Assembly: GCF_910589235.1 (NCBI RefSeq)
Contig: NC_060956.1
Coordinates: 16,678,499-16,742,498 of the forward strand
DNA length: 64,000 nucleotides
Direction of reading: 5' to 3'
From: Vespa crabro
Lineage: Eukaryota; Arthropoda; Insecta; Hymenoptera; Vespidae
The position numbers and the translations under genes are program-made. A model generated the notes under the pieces. That model was not told the DNA's origin. It did no database searches and saw only the letters and a list, made by a program, of their open reading frames with translations. This document shows, piece after piece, positions 22,304 through 35,400 of this stretch. Position 1 is the stretch's first letter. Every line of letters starts with the position of its first letter.

Positions 22304-23008
22304 TAATTACTGAGTTTGTCTTCTAATATTCTTCTTTTATTTTGTTAATTTAAATTATAATTAATATTATATTATATATTTTATACGATATTCTTATCTA
22401 TTTCATTTGATATTTTATATAAAAGAATTTATTGATATATTTATAATACAAGAGTTGAAAATTAAACGAAAAGATATTGTTGATCCGTATATATATAGAT
22501 TTATTTGAAAGAATATATTTTTAACATTTACATTTTGATACTACATACTTATTATACTTTATACTTTAGATATCGGTGAATAAATGTTGCGAATATTTTT
22601 TTTTTCTTTTTAAGAAAAAAGAAAAAAGAGAAAGGAAACGTGGAAAAAGTTGAAGCAATCGGTCGGCGAATATTATCCGAGAAGAAATATCTACAAAGAG
22701 AAGAAGCTAGTAAATGATAAATTTGGAATTAGCTATAGATGGTGTAAAAAAGAAAAGAACAAAAAAAAAAAAACGAAAGAAAAAGACCAAAAAAGATGCG
22801 TTCAACGCGTCGAATGATAAATTTACCGAAACAGGAATCCCTTTCATAGTTGTTTTTAGAAAATCAGGAATAGGACTATCGTGGGAGGAATACGTTAAAA
22901 GGTGTATCCTGTGGATTAAGTTGTCCGAGAGAAAGTCGACTTTTCCATTCACTTGGCATGGTCCTCCCACCTCGCGCCTTTTCCAATTCCTACCGATTAC
23001 ACAGCCAC

Positions 23009-23030
23009 CGAGAGAGATAGAGAGAGAAAC

Positions 23031-23080
<50 letters not shown>
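23009..23080. repeat. (GA)n microsatellite
   Basis: GA run with a few interruptions in its first third. Confidence 0.95.
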
Positions 23081-23081
<1 letters not shown>

Positions 23082-23859
23082 TTACACAACAACGTTGTTG
23101 GACGACTTGTAGCTCGAAGGAGAGAAAGAACGAACGAAACGAGGACCCCGCGATATCGATATGGGTCAGCATCGACGATAAAAGTCGCCTTCGAAGAGTT
23201 CGCGTTGAGCGATACCGGTATCTCTGCTCGCCATTTCACAAGAGTCAGCGTTTAATTAATCTAGAACCGTCTGAACGAGGACGTTTTTGAACGAAAGCGC
23301 GTGTTTGCCGAACTATACGCTTTTCTATATTATTTTTTATTTATTTATTTATTTATTGTTTTTTTTTTTTTTAATTTTTATAATCGATTATATTCGGGGT
23401 ATATAGATACGTTTAAAGGATTAATTCGGATTAATATATTTAATTCGAGTCGTTGACAAATAATTTAGAGATGCGATAAATTAATGAGAAAATGTCTTTT
23501 GTAAGTAATCTTATGAACTTTTTTTCTTATTCTTTTTTATTCTTTTTTCTGTCTTTTTTTTTTTTTTTTTTTTCTTCGTACAAGGAAAATGTTTTCAATC
23601 CGGAAGAGAAATAATACTTACAATTTAGTTGATAAATATTCGAATTATCATAATAAGTAATTTCTTAAAATAGAATGAAATATCGGGTTGTCTATAAATG
23701 AAGATATCTCTGTAAAAGATAGTTTTTCCATTTATGGATATCAAAGAGTGTTTGAAAACGAATGAATTATCGATCGTTCAACAGCTTCTAATATACGTTA
23801 AATTCATTAAATGTCTAATTCCGATTAGAAATATTTCTTCAAATAAGAATTATAGAAAA

Positions 23860-23864
23860 AGAAA

Positions 23865-23919
<55 letters not shown>

Positions 23920-23921
23920 AT
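23860..23921. repeat. (AAAT)n microsatellite
   Basis: About 15 perfect AAAT units. Confidence 0.95.
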
Positions 23922-24299
23922 TAAAAAGAAAAAGGAAACGTCTTCAAAACAGTCCAAAAGAAACATGTAAAGATTCGGGCAGCGCGTGATCGAAGAAACG
24001 CTTTCGAAAAATTCCAAAAGTGTAACTCCTTTTTTCTCGTTGCTCGGCGAATTCCAGCAGCTGATCGGATTTCGTTGATGTCGATCGGAAAGCGAACGAC
24101 AGCAACAAACTCGCACGACGACTCTCAAGGAGGTGATTCCCAAGGAGTCGACTTTTGACGACAGCTGGAAACGAGGACGACTTGATCTCAGCCTCTTCGA
24201 CAACCTTCGAATTTTTAACTCGAAGCGGAAGACTTTCTTTCCAATGTCCATGGGAACGAACGAGAGTCCGAGAAAGAGAGTTCTTTTATACGTTGAAAT

Positions 24300-24307
24300 C
24301 TTTCTCT

Positions 24308-24357
<50 letters not shown>

Positions 24358-24380
24358 TTCTCTCTCGATCGATCGATCGA
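24300..24380. repeat. (CT)n followed by (GATC)n
   Basis: CT run of about 65 bases ending in four GATC units. Confidence 0.95.
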
Positions 24381-25425
24381 ATTCAGTTGAACTCGATTTT
24401 TAGCAGCTGCACGTCCAAATAATTTTCTTTTCTTTATTTCTCATAACTCCTTTTTAAACCTTATTAATATCAGACGTTAAAGTTTTATTTCGTTGTCAAA
24501 ATCTTAATATGGAATACCCGATTGGGTAAGACTTACAGAGTAGTTGACTCTTGGAATCTTCTTCGCTTACTTCTCGAAAATCCTAAATTCAAAATAGTAT
24601 CATGTAAGAAAAACAAACTCGAAAAGTTCTGATCGGAGAGAAACGACGAGGAACAACTCGTTTTTACCGAGTATCCTACTTGAAGAGAGAAACGAGAATA
24701 AAATGTGAGACGAGAGAAAGAGCTGTTGTTATTATCGATGATGTCAGAGAAGTACGATTTCCAAAGCGAAGGAAGTCTCTATAACCTAGGCCAATAAATT
24801 TAGGTGGATTGACGTTGGTCGGTCGTTTACCTCGTTTCATTTCATGCGTTGGATCGTTAAATGGATTCTCTCCTTTTGATTTTTTTTTCTGTTTTTCTTT
24901 TTCTTTTTTTAAATGTCAATAGTCTGCATTTTGAATTGTTAAAAAAAAAGCCGATGTTTGAAACCACCAACGATAAGGAATACATTGTTGAAACATATAA
25001 CTTGTCGTCCAAGAGTGAAATTAGGCGATGTATGATCTAGGTAGCCAGGTCACGGAAGGACAGGAGACGCTAATTTTGGCTAAAGTGGCACCGTCGGCTC
25101 CCACTTTGAATGCTTATCTTTTATTAAACACGAAACGGAAAATAGTTCACCATTTCGAACGTCGAAATTAGATCTTACACTTGTGTAAAAATATTTTTTT
25201 CTTTTGAGAAATGAATGGAAATGAATTTGCTTTTTTTTTCTTTCTTTTGTTTTTGTTTCTTTTTTTTTTTTTATATGAATTTCTTACGTAAAGATATTTA
25301 TTAAATCTTGCATCTGAGCAATCGTACTTTTTATAAAAGAATAAATAAATTTTCTTAATTTTTTCTTTTGCACCTCGCTCCTCTTTTTATTTGTGTCTTA
25401 CATATCCGTTCATAATTTTTTACAG

Positions 25426-25561
25426 ATCCTTGGAAGTCTTCGAGGAATACGGAATTACGCATAGTGAGATTTTAAAAACACAACGATTGGCCGGTGGTTC
25501 AGGATTGGGTGGTCCCTTGCGTTATCCTAATTCAATTATTTTATGGCTTCGTTGCGATAAG
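25426..25561 (+). CDS. TRIT1: TRIT1 exon (first visible)
   Basis: The acceptor TTTTTTACAG ends at 25425 and the donor GTAAAT starts at 25562. The first base completes a codon split by the intron (expected Arg), followed by SLEVFEEYGITHSEILK, then GGLRYP-type sequence and ILWLRCDK. Animal TRIT1 has the same order (RSLxVFEExGIxHSE, then GGPLxxxN, then ILWL). This part belongs to the prenyltransferase fold just after the tRNA-binding insertion region. The exon is 136 bases long and ends in phase 0. The upstream exon that should supply the residues before it is not present in recognisable form. Confidence 0.95.
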
Positions 25562-26099
25562 GTAAATTATTATTTTTTTTTTCATTTACATCTATATTAT
25601 ATTATAAGTTCCTCAATAACTTTTTAATCTTAATTGTACACCTGGGATGTAGGACACCCCAGATCAATTTTAAGCTCAATTTAAAACAAATAAATGCTTG
25701 TAAATAGGACTTGTGCCGTCATTTATCTGTAGTTGAGATATGTATCTTTATATGCCAACTGTCAGAAAAGTCTGCGTTATGTCAGTCGCTGAGTTATGAT
25801 CGAGTAAAGTTGAAGTTTGTAAAATCTGAGTTTTGCCACATCCCATGTGCATTATAAGTTATTTTAGCATTAATTTTTGATTCTTTATTATCGAAAATTT
25901 TTAGTCCATTCATACCCTAAATAATGTGATCCTATATACAAGTGTGATAGAAATTATTTTCTAATCTTATATCTCGTTCATACTTAAAATCAAATGCAAT
26001 CAATGAGAATAGAAAATTCGCTATTATACGGTACTATAATAAAAATAAAGAAGTCAATTCTTTTGATCAGTTATGTCATTTATTCACTGTTAATAGAAA
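25562..26099. other. Start of the 21-kb TRIT1 intron, possible transposon edge
   Basis: No exon. A small inverted motif (CTGGGATGT...ACACCCCAG, 25642-25662) and decayed coding-like sequence lead into the piggyBac-like remnant at 26100, so part of this stretch may belong to that element. Confidence 0.4.
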
Positions 26100-26484
26100 A
26101 AGTAATCATTTATAAGAATTTTCTTCAGAATATTGGATATGGCTGTTATAAATGCCAGAATATTATTGAAATGTAAAAATGTTGGTAGAAATGTTACAAT
26201 CTCTCTGCAATTTTATCTGAAAGAACTCTATAAGCATCTTTGTAAAGATTATTTATTCGTGCATTTCAATATGTCATTACTTCGAAATTATTTAAAATTA
26301 AGAATTAAGAGCATAATCGGACTTGATACTTGCAAATGAATTGTATATAAAAAGCATTGCCGATGTATGATTTGTTCATATTTGAAAGATAGGAAAACTT
26401 AAATTGGATGTTTCTCATGTAAACGCCCAATTTGCGATAAAAACCGCGTTGGCTTATGCGTAGAGTTTTTCGGTCATGAGTAAA
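26100..26484 (+). pseudogene. C-terminal remnant of a second piggyBac-like transposase
   Basis: Readable on the + strand: ILDMAVINARILLKC (about 26130-26175), which matches the helix near the end of the transposase core (family pattern xxDxxxxNxxxL). After it come a degraded stretch and a cysteine-rich tail with C-x-C-x2-C at HCRCMICS (about 26355-26380), then CFSCKRPIC (about 26408-26435) and a final Cys and His near GLCVEFFGHE-stop (about 26450-26481). This is the zinc-binding end domain of piggyBac-type enzymes. An in-frame stop interrupts it and the catalytic core is not readable. The sequence differs clearly from the intact element at 16334-18482. Confidence 0.6.
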
Positions 26485-26489
26485 CATTT

Positions 26490-28487
26490 ATTTTTTTTTA
26501 TTGTAATTTTGTACTTTTATATTTTTTTTTTTGTAGAAGATAGGAATTTGTATGTATGGATATTTCAGTGAAATGAATGGAAAAAAAAACAGAAAATAAT
26601 GGAGATTGATGGAATAATTGTATACTTTTTCTTTCTCAAAAGAAGCTATGTTTGGACTTGAAAATAATTATACTTTTTGTAACGACTATTTCAGTACTTT
26701 TCTTTTTTCTGAAAGAGACTGTTTTCAAGATAATTATACAATTTGATTTTTTTCGAAATATTGAAAATTAAAAAAGGTATTTGATTTTTAACAAAAGAAG
26801 TCAATTTTTGCGCATTGCATGATTCATGAATTTTTTTTTATAATATCAAAATTGGAAATGCATTTTCAAATCTAATGACTATTATTTCCGAGGCTTCAAA
26901 GAATATACAGAATTTTTTTCGAGTAAAAATTATTCATTCTGTATAAATGATAACTGTTCAAAATATCTGTAGCATACCTCAAGTGCACAGTTAGAAATTA
27001 TTTTATGGTTTGCATAACTAAGGTTAATAGATTTTTGTTCTACGAAGGATATAAAAAATTAAATCATTAATTTGTTCCTTCATATAATCAAACTTTATTA
27101 ATATACGGAAACAATGGAAGAAAGTTTAAAAGAATTGGAGGGTCTCTATCCTAAACCAAAATAAATCGTTTTCCAGGTCATCGATCGTGTTCTCCTTGAT
27201 AAACGTGACTCTCAACTATAATATATACTCTATTCGAAAAGACATTCGCGTAATCGATGGTAAACGAAAACGTCTAATGTGTCCTCGTAAATATTTCAAA
27301 CTCGTCGTTACAGATTTTCTACTCACTAAAACTTCTGAAAATCTATTTAAAACTTATTTTCCAAATTTTATCCCGAAAATACGTTTCCCTGATCATTCTG
27401 AAGATTCATCTTGAAAGGAACAATTTTTTCTTTCCTTCTTTCTTTTCGTATGATCGAGTATTTCCACTAGTGGCGATTACGTTGAGCGATGCATAATCGG
27501 AGAGGAGAACAAGCATTATGTTTCATGAGCAAGCACTATTGGCTACCGGATGAACCTGATTAATTTCCTCGTTGTGAATCGTTAGTATCTAATCGTAGAT
27601 TTTTTACTTTCTATAGATTAACTATAATGTTTTTATTGAATATGCTCGATCCAATATACATACGTCGTGATAGACAAATTTATAAATAAATAAAATATGT
27701 AGTTTTGAATTTCAACATTTTCTATATAATTATACACGAGATATGAGATATTATTATTTAAATTATTAGATTATTGATACAACTAAAAAAAAAAAAACAA
27801 AAGAAATTAAGCTCTTTAGAATGCTTATGAAGTGTTTCTTATTGAAATTAAATTATGAATGATATATGCATGCGTTTGTGTGGTATAGACAGAAAATCAT
27901 TTGCGTTTATAGACATTATAGATGTGTGTATGAATATAATATTCATACGTAGGTTGCACGCGTTATAGCTCTGATTACAATGCAGCCTATATAAAGTTAC
28001 CGAATCTAATGCTTACGTTGCCATTTTGCTAGGTTGAGAAACAAGTAGGTGCCGCGTACGCGAGATTGTATTGTTGTTACTTCATCGAGAACATTAAAGG
28101 TGACCGCGAAGCAGGGTAAACTCGCCACCGGAAGTTTTAATTACAGCGAAGTACCATAATAACGATTTCTCGTATTCGCTTACCCGAACGCGTGTAGAAT
28201 CAATTTTCGTTACGTCTCTCCCTTAAACGATAAAATGTGTCCTCGAGACATGGACGGTTTTAATTAAATTTATTTCTCATGTTTTTGTTTTATCTTCTTT
28301 ATTTTTCTTTTTATTTTAATTTTCTTTTGTTTTTTTTTTTTTTGTATTAATTTTCCCTTATTTCTTACATCGTTTGTTTGCTATAATATATGAAAGATAA
28401 AGGAGGACGTCTATTATAACGAAGATATATTTAATTTAAAACTATACCGTCCTCGATTTTTACGGTAAATTTAAAAATATAATTCTG

Positions 28488-28527
<40 letters not shown>

Positions 28528-29149
28528 CGTTTTTATATTTTTATTTTTCTTTGTCTTTGTTCGTTATTCTAATAATTGTAATGTTAATATTATTCAACAC
28601 GAAATTTTAATAATTTACAAGGAAAATTTATATTCATTTAGTATATACGTTTTCTCATGAATTAAAAGAATCGATGTTTTTTAATTACGACAACTCGTAT
28701 TGCTAAATATTATCGAAGTCCACGGATGTCATAATTGAACTAGTTGGGAAATATGTTTTCGTGATAGATCTTTGCTTTTATTATTGTGTGGTAGATCAAC
28801 TTAAATATCTTTCATTATATATTAACTATAAAATATTTTAGTTGTAACAATACATAAACTATCAAAAATAATTATTTCAAGTATTTATCAGTCTATCGGG
28901 TACATCGAAAGGAAATAAATAATTAAATTATTACTAATACCGATTATTAATAATAGTAATTTATTAACCTTTTTCGAACTTCTATGTCAAACGTAACTTG
29001 ACATTTTTTATGGTGACATTTTGTAACAATTATTTATTAAAAAATGTCATATTGGATTGATCAAAAGATTTTTTTTTTTTAAGGAAATTTAAATACAAAT
29101 TTTATGTTTATAATTAAAACTACATTATGTAATATATTTTTTTCTTTTA
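26490..29149. other. TRIT1 intron, no gene recognised
   Basis: AT-rich sequence. The open frame at 27187-27414 has no recognised domain. A GC-richer patch lies at 28010-28260, poly-T at 28310-28343 and (CT)n at 28488-28528. Confidence 0.5.
28488..28528. repeat. (CT)n microsatellite
   Basis: CT run of about 40 bases. Confidence 0.95.
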
Positions 29150-29345
29150 AAGAAATTTCATTAAATTGTAATTGGAATAAATGATAATTGGATGATACAA
29201 TATTTGGCGAATATGGCGGATGAGGTAAAACATCTCATCTAAGTTCAACAATTTTTTACGTGTTGTCAAAGAAACAAGAAGAGAATATCTCTTTTTATTC
29301 TCTATTTTTAATTCTTCATAACAAGCGATAAACTCTATTAATTTT
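29150..29345 (-). pseudogene. mariner transposase fragment
   Basis: On the minus strand SLTTRKKLLNL (about 29235-29270) is followed, after a frame change and a stop, by DVLPHPPYSPNIVSSNYHLF (about 29175-29235). This is the hallmark segment of mariner transposases around the third catalytic Asp (family form YSPDLAPSDYHLF). Here that Asp has become Asn and the preceding Asp is also Asn. It is a short dead piece; no terminal repeats were identified. Confidence 0.75.
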
Positions 29346-30418
29346 AATACTTTTTTCCTTTTATTTTCCTCTATAAGACCTAGTGATTTTAGGTTATGTA
29401 TGAATTTGTTAAAATGAAAGAAAGCGTTCACATGTAAAACGACATTAACTATTGACAAACACTAGAACAATTTCTGGATCAATTCAATATCTTCATTATA
29501 CTAAATTATATGAAACAATATGCAAATATATTTTTTTCTTCGATAAAAAAAAAAAAAAGAAAAAAAACTTAAAACAACAAGAAAATTCTTAATGAATAAG
29601 TAAAAATAAAGAGTACAAATAGTTAATAAATATTGATAGTATCATTTGTGAAACGGTAAGCAACGGTTTTACTAGTACAGAGCCAAATGAAATAGCGTTG
29701 GTCTTAGAGTGCCGTTACTTAACGCCGCGTCACTTTCAGGGAAAGTTCGAAGTAGTCGAGTACGGTCGTTCGATCGCATGCTCGCTCGATCACCCGTAGA
29801 TTTCCACGGGGCACTCGCTCGGAAAGAAATTCTTGAACGGTTCAAATGTTCTTAGGCTACTTTACTTCTCCGGAGGCTGTAAACGAGGTTGGCAAGGCCG
29901 ACTACGATCGACTACTACTACTTACTTCCGATTTCGAAAGGTTCTTACGTTCCGGCTTGGTGGTATCGATTGGTTGGTTGACCATGTTAAGGTATTTGTG
30001 TCGGTATCCCGTGGATTTTAATTCCTCCATGGAACTCGGGTAGATTTCGATCGGATAATTGGACTTTACGTTCGTGCGTTCCATATCTGCCTTTCGTTTC
30101 GTTTACCCTTCGCTTGAGGTTAAATGAATATCGTGTTATATATTTCGAACGGTGCTTTATAAAAAATGGCACCAATGAATCGAGAATCGTCTGTGACGTT
30201 ATCATATCCAAACACTTTCTATTTAGAAGGTTTAACTTTAAAAAGAAAAAAAATCTTGCGATTTTATCGAATTGATATTAAACGACAAGAATTTATTAGG
30301 TTTATCGAATTGAACTCTGTCTTTAGTTTCGAGCATTTAATAATGACCCTTTTAAATCGTTCAGATGATTTTATGACGATTGTATGAACTTTGATATTTG
30401 ATTTAAGATCAAGATAGA

Positions 30419-30468
30419 GTATATATATATATATATATGTATGTATATATGTATGTATATATATATTA
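30419..30468. repeat. (AT)n/(ATGT)n microsatellite
   Basis: TA run with ATGT interruptions. Confidence 0.95.
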
Positions 30469-31050
30469 TATCGATTGGAAAAGATAGATGATATTTTTAA
30501 AAGTTAAGACTATTTATCTCTATCTCTCTGATTTATGTATAATAGAAAGATAGAAATTTTATATCTTTTTATTAAGAAACGAATAAAAATTCTTCATAAT
30601 GTATTGTTTTTATGCGAACATTAATATCGAAAATTGAAAATATATATTATTACATACACCTATGTGTATAATATATTAAACGTTTAAGAATTAATCAATT
30701 TTCTATTGAAATATTAAAACAAATTATTAATGCAAATGATTTTTAAACTACGCTTATTGATAACTTCTTTGTTCTTTCATTTCTTTTCTAAATCGGTGGG
30801 AGTTCGTGTGAGCGATTTCTCGTTGACAGGCGGCATTCGTGTCTCGAGGAAAGAGAAATGGGTCGAGTTAAAATAATAGTCGGAGGAGTAATTCCACCCA
30901 CGTCGTTGACGTGGCCGGGTGTCGTGCGACGAACCCTCGAAGTAACCCAAAGAAAAATGGCTTCTTCCTCTTTTCCGTCATCGCCCGTAATTGAAGATAA
31001 ATCGTTGAGTTTCGCAACTATTTTTTTCTTTTTTCTTTTAACGATCATCT

Positions 31051-31051
31051 C

Positions 31052-31112
<61 letters not shown>
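31051..31112. repeat. (CT)n microsatellite
   Basis: CT run of about 60 bases. Confidence 0.95.
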
Positions 31113-31113
<1 letters not shown>

Positions 31114-31537
31114 TTATCATTTCTTTTCTCGTTAATTATAACGTCGAAACAAAACTTCCTCAAGTTTGGCTAAATTTGATTGTTTTGTCATCAAATTTAA
31201 GTAAAAAAAAAAAAAACTATTTTTTTCTTCGTTTTTTTGTATTAACAAAATAGACGGCAATCGATCTTTCTTTTCTTGTTGATTACTGTTTCTTCTTTCT
31301 TTTTATTCCCCAATGGTACCCACTTAAAAATAAAATACATTTTAGTTACAATTTGATTAAAACATTTATTCGTTTAATCCATCCTTTTCTCTTTTTTTTA
31401 TTCTCTTCTTTGAAGGAACATCAAATATATAACTCTATCATTTAGAATCTTCTTCTTTATAGAGAAACTTCTTTTTTGAGTAGACTCTATTTCTTCTCAT
31501 CAATTACGGTTCGTCGATCACTTTGCACCTTACCTCT

Positions 31538-31558
31538 TTCTTTCTCTCTCTCTCCGCC

Positions 31559-31598
<40 letters not shown>

Positions 31599-31672
31599 CC
31601 TCTGCTTCATTTTCTATCCTCGATGGGATATCACCTCAAAGTTCCGCTTGGAAAGAGCTTGTGATGTAGAAA

Positions 31673-31727
<55 letters not shown>

Positions 31728-31742
31728 TCTCTTTCTCTCTCT
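31538..31742. repeat. Two (CT)n microsatellites 80 bp apart
   Basis: CT runs at 31538-31595 and 31677-31742, separated by unique sequence. Confidence 0.95.
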
Positions 31743-31787
31743 AAGGATGACTAAGATCGTTGAGTGTTGAAACGATTTATGGAAAGA

Positions 31788-31806
31788 TAAGAAGAAAAAA
31801 AAGAAG

Positions 31807-31838
<32 letters not shown>

Positions 31839-31866
31839 GAAGAAGAAGAAGAAGAAGAAGAAGTAG
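31788..31866. repeat. (AAG)n microsatellite
   Basis: About 24 AAG units with two TAG interruptions, continuing as a purine-rich run to about 31920. Confidence 0.95.
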
Positions 31867-33136
31867 AAAAAGACGAGAAAGAAAAAGAAAAAGGGAGAAA
31901 CGACTTCCGAGATAAAAAAGAAATAAAGCGACGCTATCGTTAATTTATAGAGCGGATACTAATTATTATCGGAGGCATAAGTCCGTGTAGAGTTGCGTGA
32001 AACATTGAGCCGATCTTCTAGAAAAAATTCTATCTGATCGGGTTGGAGCTCTCATTTGCAATTATTTTTCAATGATCGAACCTCATATCTTCTTATTTAT
32101 TTATTTATTTTTTTTTCCATATTTATACAAATACTTATCTGTGATCGTCGTTATTTATAGAAAAATTTTCGTACGATCTTATCCATTTTGAATGTTTTTA
32201 GCACGTACTTCTAACGTGATTCGTTCAAGTTAAGTTCCTTATACCATTGCTTTATGAAGTTCAAGGTTACGTTGAAATATCACTCAGTAGAGCAATCTGT
32301 CCAATTATACTGTCAGGTCCGATCTTTATCCGGTGAGTATGTCGGTTCTTTTGCGTTTATTAAATGATTCTATTGATAGCTATAAAAAAAATGATATGGT
32401 GGTCATTGAAATGAACGATAGGACGTTCTTCTTCGAAATTCCTTTTTATCTCTCATTCTTTTTCATCTACTTAACAATGTTTCCTCGAACAAAGCACGAA
32501 GTACAAGCAGTACTAGAAATCATTTGTTACGAAAGTTTTTAAATTTAATAATGGCAATTTATTGCTATATTACTAACAGCCAACAAATGTCGACAACGAC
32601 GAAGATACATCTTTTTTCATCGTACATATTTTACACACTTATCTCGTGGCCAGGACCAAATAAAATTATGCAAATTCTTTTGAAGAATTAAATTGCATCT
32701 TAGAGATTGTCTATTGCTATGAGAGCATGTAATATGACGTTTGTAATATACGTAACGTATTATTATTAATTTAATTTTTAAATAACACATTTCTTTTTTA
32801 GAGGACATCTTGAATCGTTCGTTTTACCGTCTGTTCGATTTATTATATTTATTCCCTTTTAAATTACTTTATAAATTAATAGTAATATAGGTGCGTGTGG
32901 TAAGAAATAGTATGTGGTAAAAATGAGTGTTAGAAATACAAATCGATCTAAATACAAAGTAATTTTTTATTATAACAAGTCATAAATCAGAAATCGTATT
33001 TTATCTTATTTGTTAATTAGATTACCTAAATTTATTTATTTATTTATCGATTATATATACAAACTACATTTTATATATATTATTATATGTACATTCTTCT
33101 TTTAAATTATTTTTTTATTAATTACATATTATATAT

Positions 33137-33140
33137 AAGA

Positions 33141-33193
<53 letters not shown>
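33137..33193. repeat. (AT)n microsatellite
   Basis: TA run of about 50 bases in a wider AT-only neighbourhood. Confidence 0.95.
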
Positions 33194-33194
<1 letters not shown>

Positions 33195-33952
33195 CAAATA
33201 AATATTTTATTTTAAAAAATTAAATTAACAAATTATACTTTATATATATATATAAATTAAAATATATTATTTTAAAAATAAATTATTTTAAAAATAGAAA
33301 AAGAAAAAAAGGAAAACGATTATGATTAAAGTTGAATCATTAACACTTGATGTTTCCTCTTGGCAATCTATATAAAAATAACATTATATACATAATACAC
33401 GGGAACACTGACATACACACATATATATGATCCCAGTCAGGCCGTGCATCCGTCCGTGAATTTTTATGTTTTTACGCGCTACAATCGTAAGCAAGGCTCG
33501 TAGTAGTAGTAGCGCGTTCTCCTCTCTTTCAAAGCCAAGCTCCGAATGCGACTCATAGTAGTAGTAGTAGACGCGTTCGCGTGCGCCGACCGCGTTATTT
33601 TTATGAATGACTCGCCGGCAACGTAATTCCAACGTGCACCTATTGCCGTGGCGTGGCGCTGTGCAATCTCAGGGACGCATCTACGATATTTTTCGAACGT
33701 TGCAACGTTCTTTTCCAATCACTATGATTTTGTAACAGTAAAAAAATTGAATATGGTAAATATTCGAAGTTGATTTTGTTCAGTCCATCAATCTATCCCG
33801 AAAACTATTTTAAAGTTCTAATGCATAAAATTATTTCAAGGTTTCAAGGTTTCACGAAAGAAAAAAGGTGTTTACATTAAATTTTGTTTTATTATACTAA
33901 TCATATTTAAGTGAATATTAAAGCTGAAATAATGGAGAAATTTGACTGTCAT

Positions 33953-33983
<31 letters not shown>

Positions 33984-34872
33984 TTACATTTAATTTATCA
34001 ATATTGAATAATTCTGCATGAACACATGCACTTAAAAATTAAAGGAATTTACATAGAAACAAATAATAATAACTTTTTGTGATTAATAACTTTGTGTGAT
34101 TTTTCATATTTCTTTTAAAACAAATCATGGAAGTGAATCTTTGATTGATTGTCATTCATCAAAAAATCACGTGAATTCTATTGTTTTCTGGAATCAATTC
34201 CTATAATAGATTTACGCGAATACACCCCTGTCCGTCCGTCCGTCCGTCTTTCTCTGAATAGTATAGTCAGCCAGCAAGCACTTCTCTCGCATTCGACGGA
34301 ATGCCATGTCTGAGAAGCGATTAGCGATCGATTTTCGTAAGTTATCAAGAATAACTTCTCTGTTCGCCGATGTTTGCACGTTCAGATTACATAGACGAGC
34401 GATACAACCTGTTTACACGAACTCTCTCTTTATCGTAGTTGCAATTCTTTGTGAATCTTTCTTTAGAGCTTTGCCGGTTTCTTCTTCGAATATTTTTCCC
34501 AGATTTTAATATAAGGTGATGGTTCTAAAATAAAACTAATATTACGACGATTAAAAACATGGCCATTCCATTTCGAAACTCAATTGATATTCAACGAAAG
34601 AAGCATTGATGTTTTAGAACGTTAAACTTAATTTTTATATGGGTACGTTCGCTCCCATTAAAGGAAAAGACAAAGACGGATGTAAGATTATATTTATTAG
34701 ATATTACAATTCCATATGTTCTCTGTTAGAGGTATTAGCATTGTTTAGAACCGACAAATATAGAAGTATATATGAAATTAACGGTGAAAGAAAAAGAAAT
34801 ATAAATAAAGAAGGGTCAGGATCGAATGAGTCGACTTCCTGTTATCCACTCGATTCTCGCCTATTCATCAGT

Positions 34873-35272
34873 TCAAGAAGAATAAAGAAGAGGAGAAGGA
34901 GGAGGAGGTGGAGAAGGAGGAGGAGAAGATGAAGAAGATGAAGAAGAAGAAAAGAGAGGGAAAGAGAGACACGAAAGGGTCGTACGTTCTTCAGAAAAAG
35001 GGGGGCATCGAGTGGCCCTGAGCTCGGGGTCATTCGTCTCGGAGGATGTCTGGACGTTAATTAAAATGTGCCGCGCATCTGGCGACTCTGCACGACCGGC
35101 AGTCGCCTCCTTTTCCTTTCTCCTTTCGCGAACCCTTCTTCTTCTCCACCTCTTCTTCTTCCTCCTCTTCTTCTTTACCTCTTCTTTCTCCTCCTCCTTC
35201 TTTTCCCTTACTCGTTCAAGTCGACGTAACTTTTTCCTTCCTCTCTTAGTCCGAGTATCGCGTTCCTCTTTG

Positions 35273-35306
<34 letters not shown>

Positions 35307-35332
35307 CTCTCTCTCTCTCTCTCATTCTTTCT

Positions 35333-35373
<41 letters not shown>

Positions 35374-35400
35374 TCCATCTCCTTTCTTTCTCTTTCTCAT
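34873..35400. repeat. Purine run facing a long pyrimidine run
   Basis: (GGA)n/(GAA)n-type purine sequence at 34873-34975, a unique spacer, then CTTCTTC-, TTTC- and CT-repeats at 35130-35400. Long but meaningless frames arise on both strands. Confidence 0.9.

Larger units (their letters stand above)
20975..25425. other. Non-coding stretch before the first visible TRIT1 exon
   Basis: No exon recognised. It contains (GA)n, (AAAT)n and (CT)n microsatellites, poly-T/poly-A runs and GC-richer islands at about 21850-22300, 22900-23260 and 24000-24260. A possible core promoter is listed at 22271-22303. A direct look for TRIT1 N-terminal motifs (GATGTGKS, GGTNYY) found nothing. Confidence 0.5.

Noticed and set aside
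1..25425. Search for TRIT1 N-terminal exons (P-loop GATGTGKS, DSMQVY, GGTNYY)
   Set aside because: No matching coding block with splice sites was seen by eye; a translated alignment could still find a diverged or very short exon.
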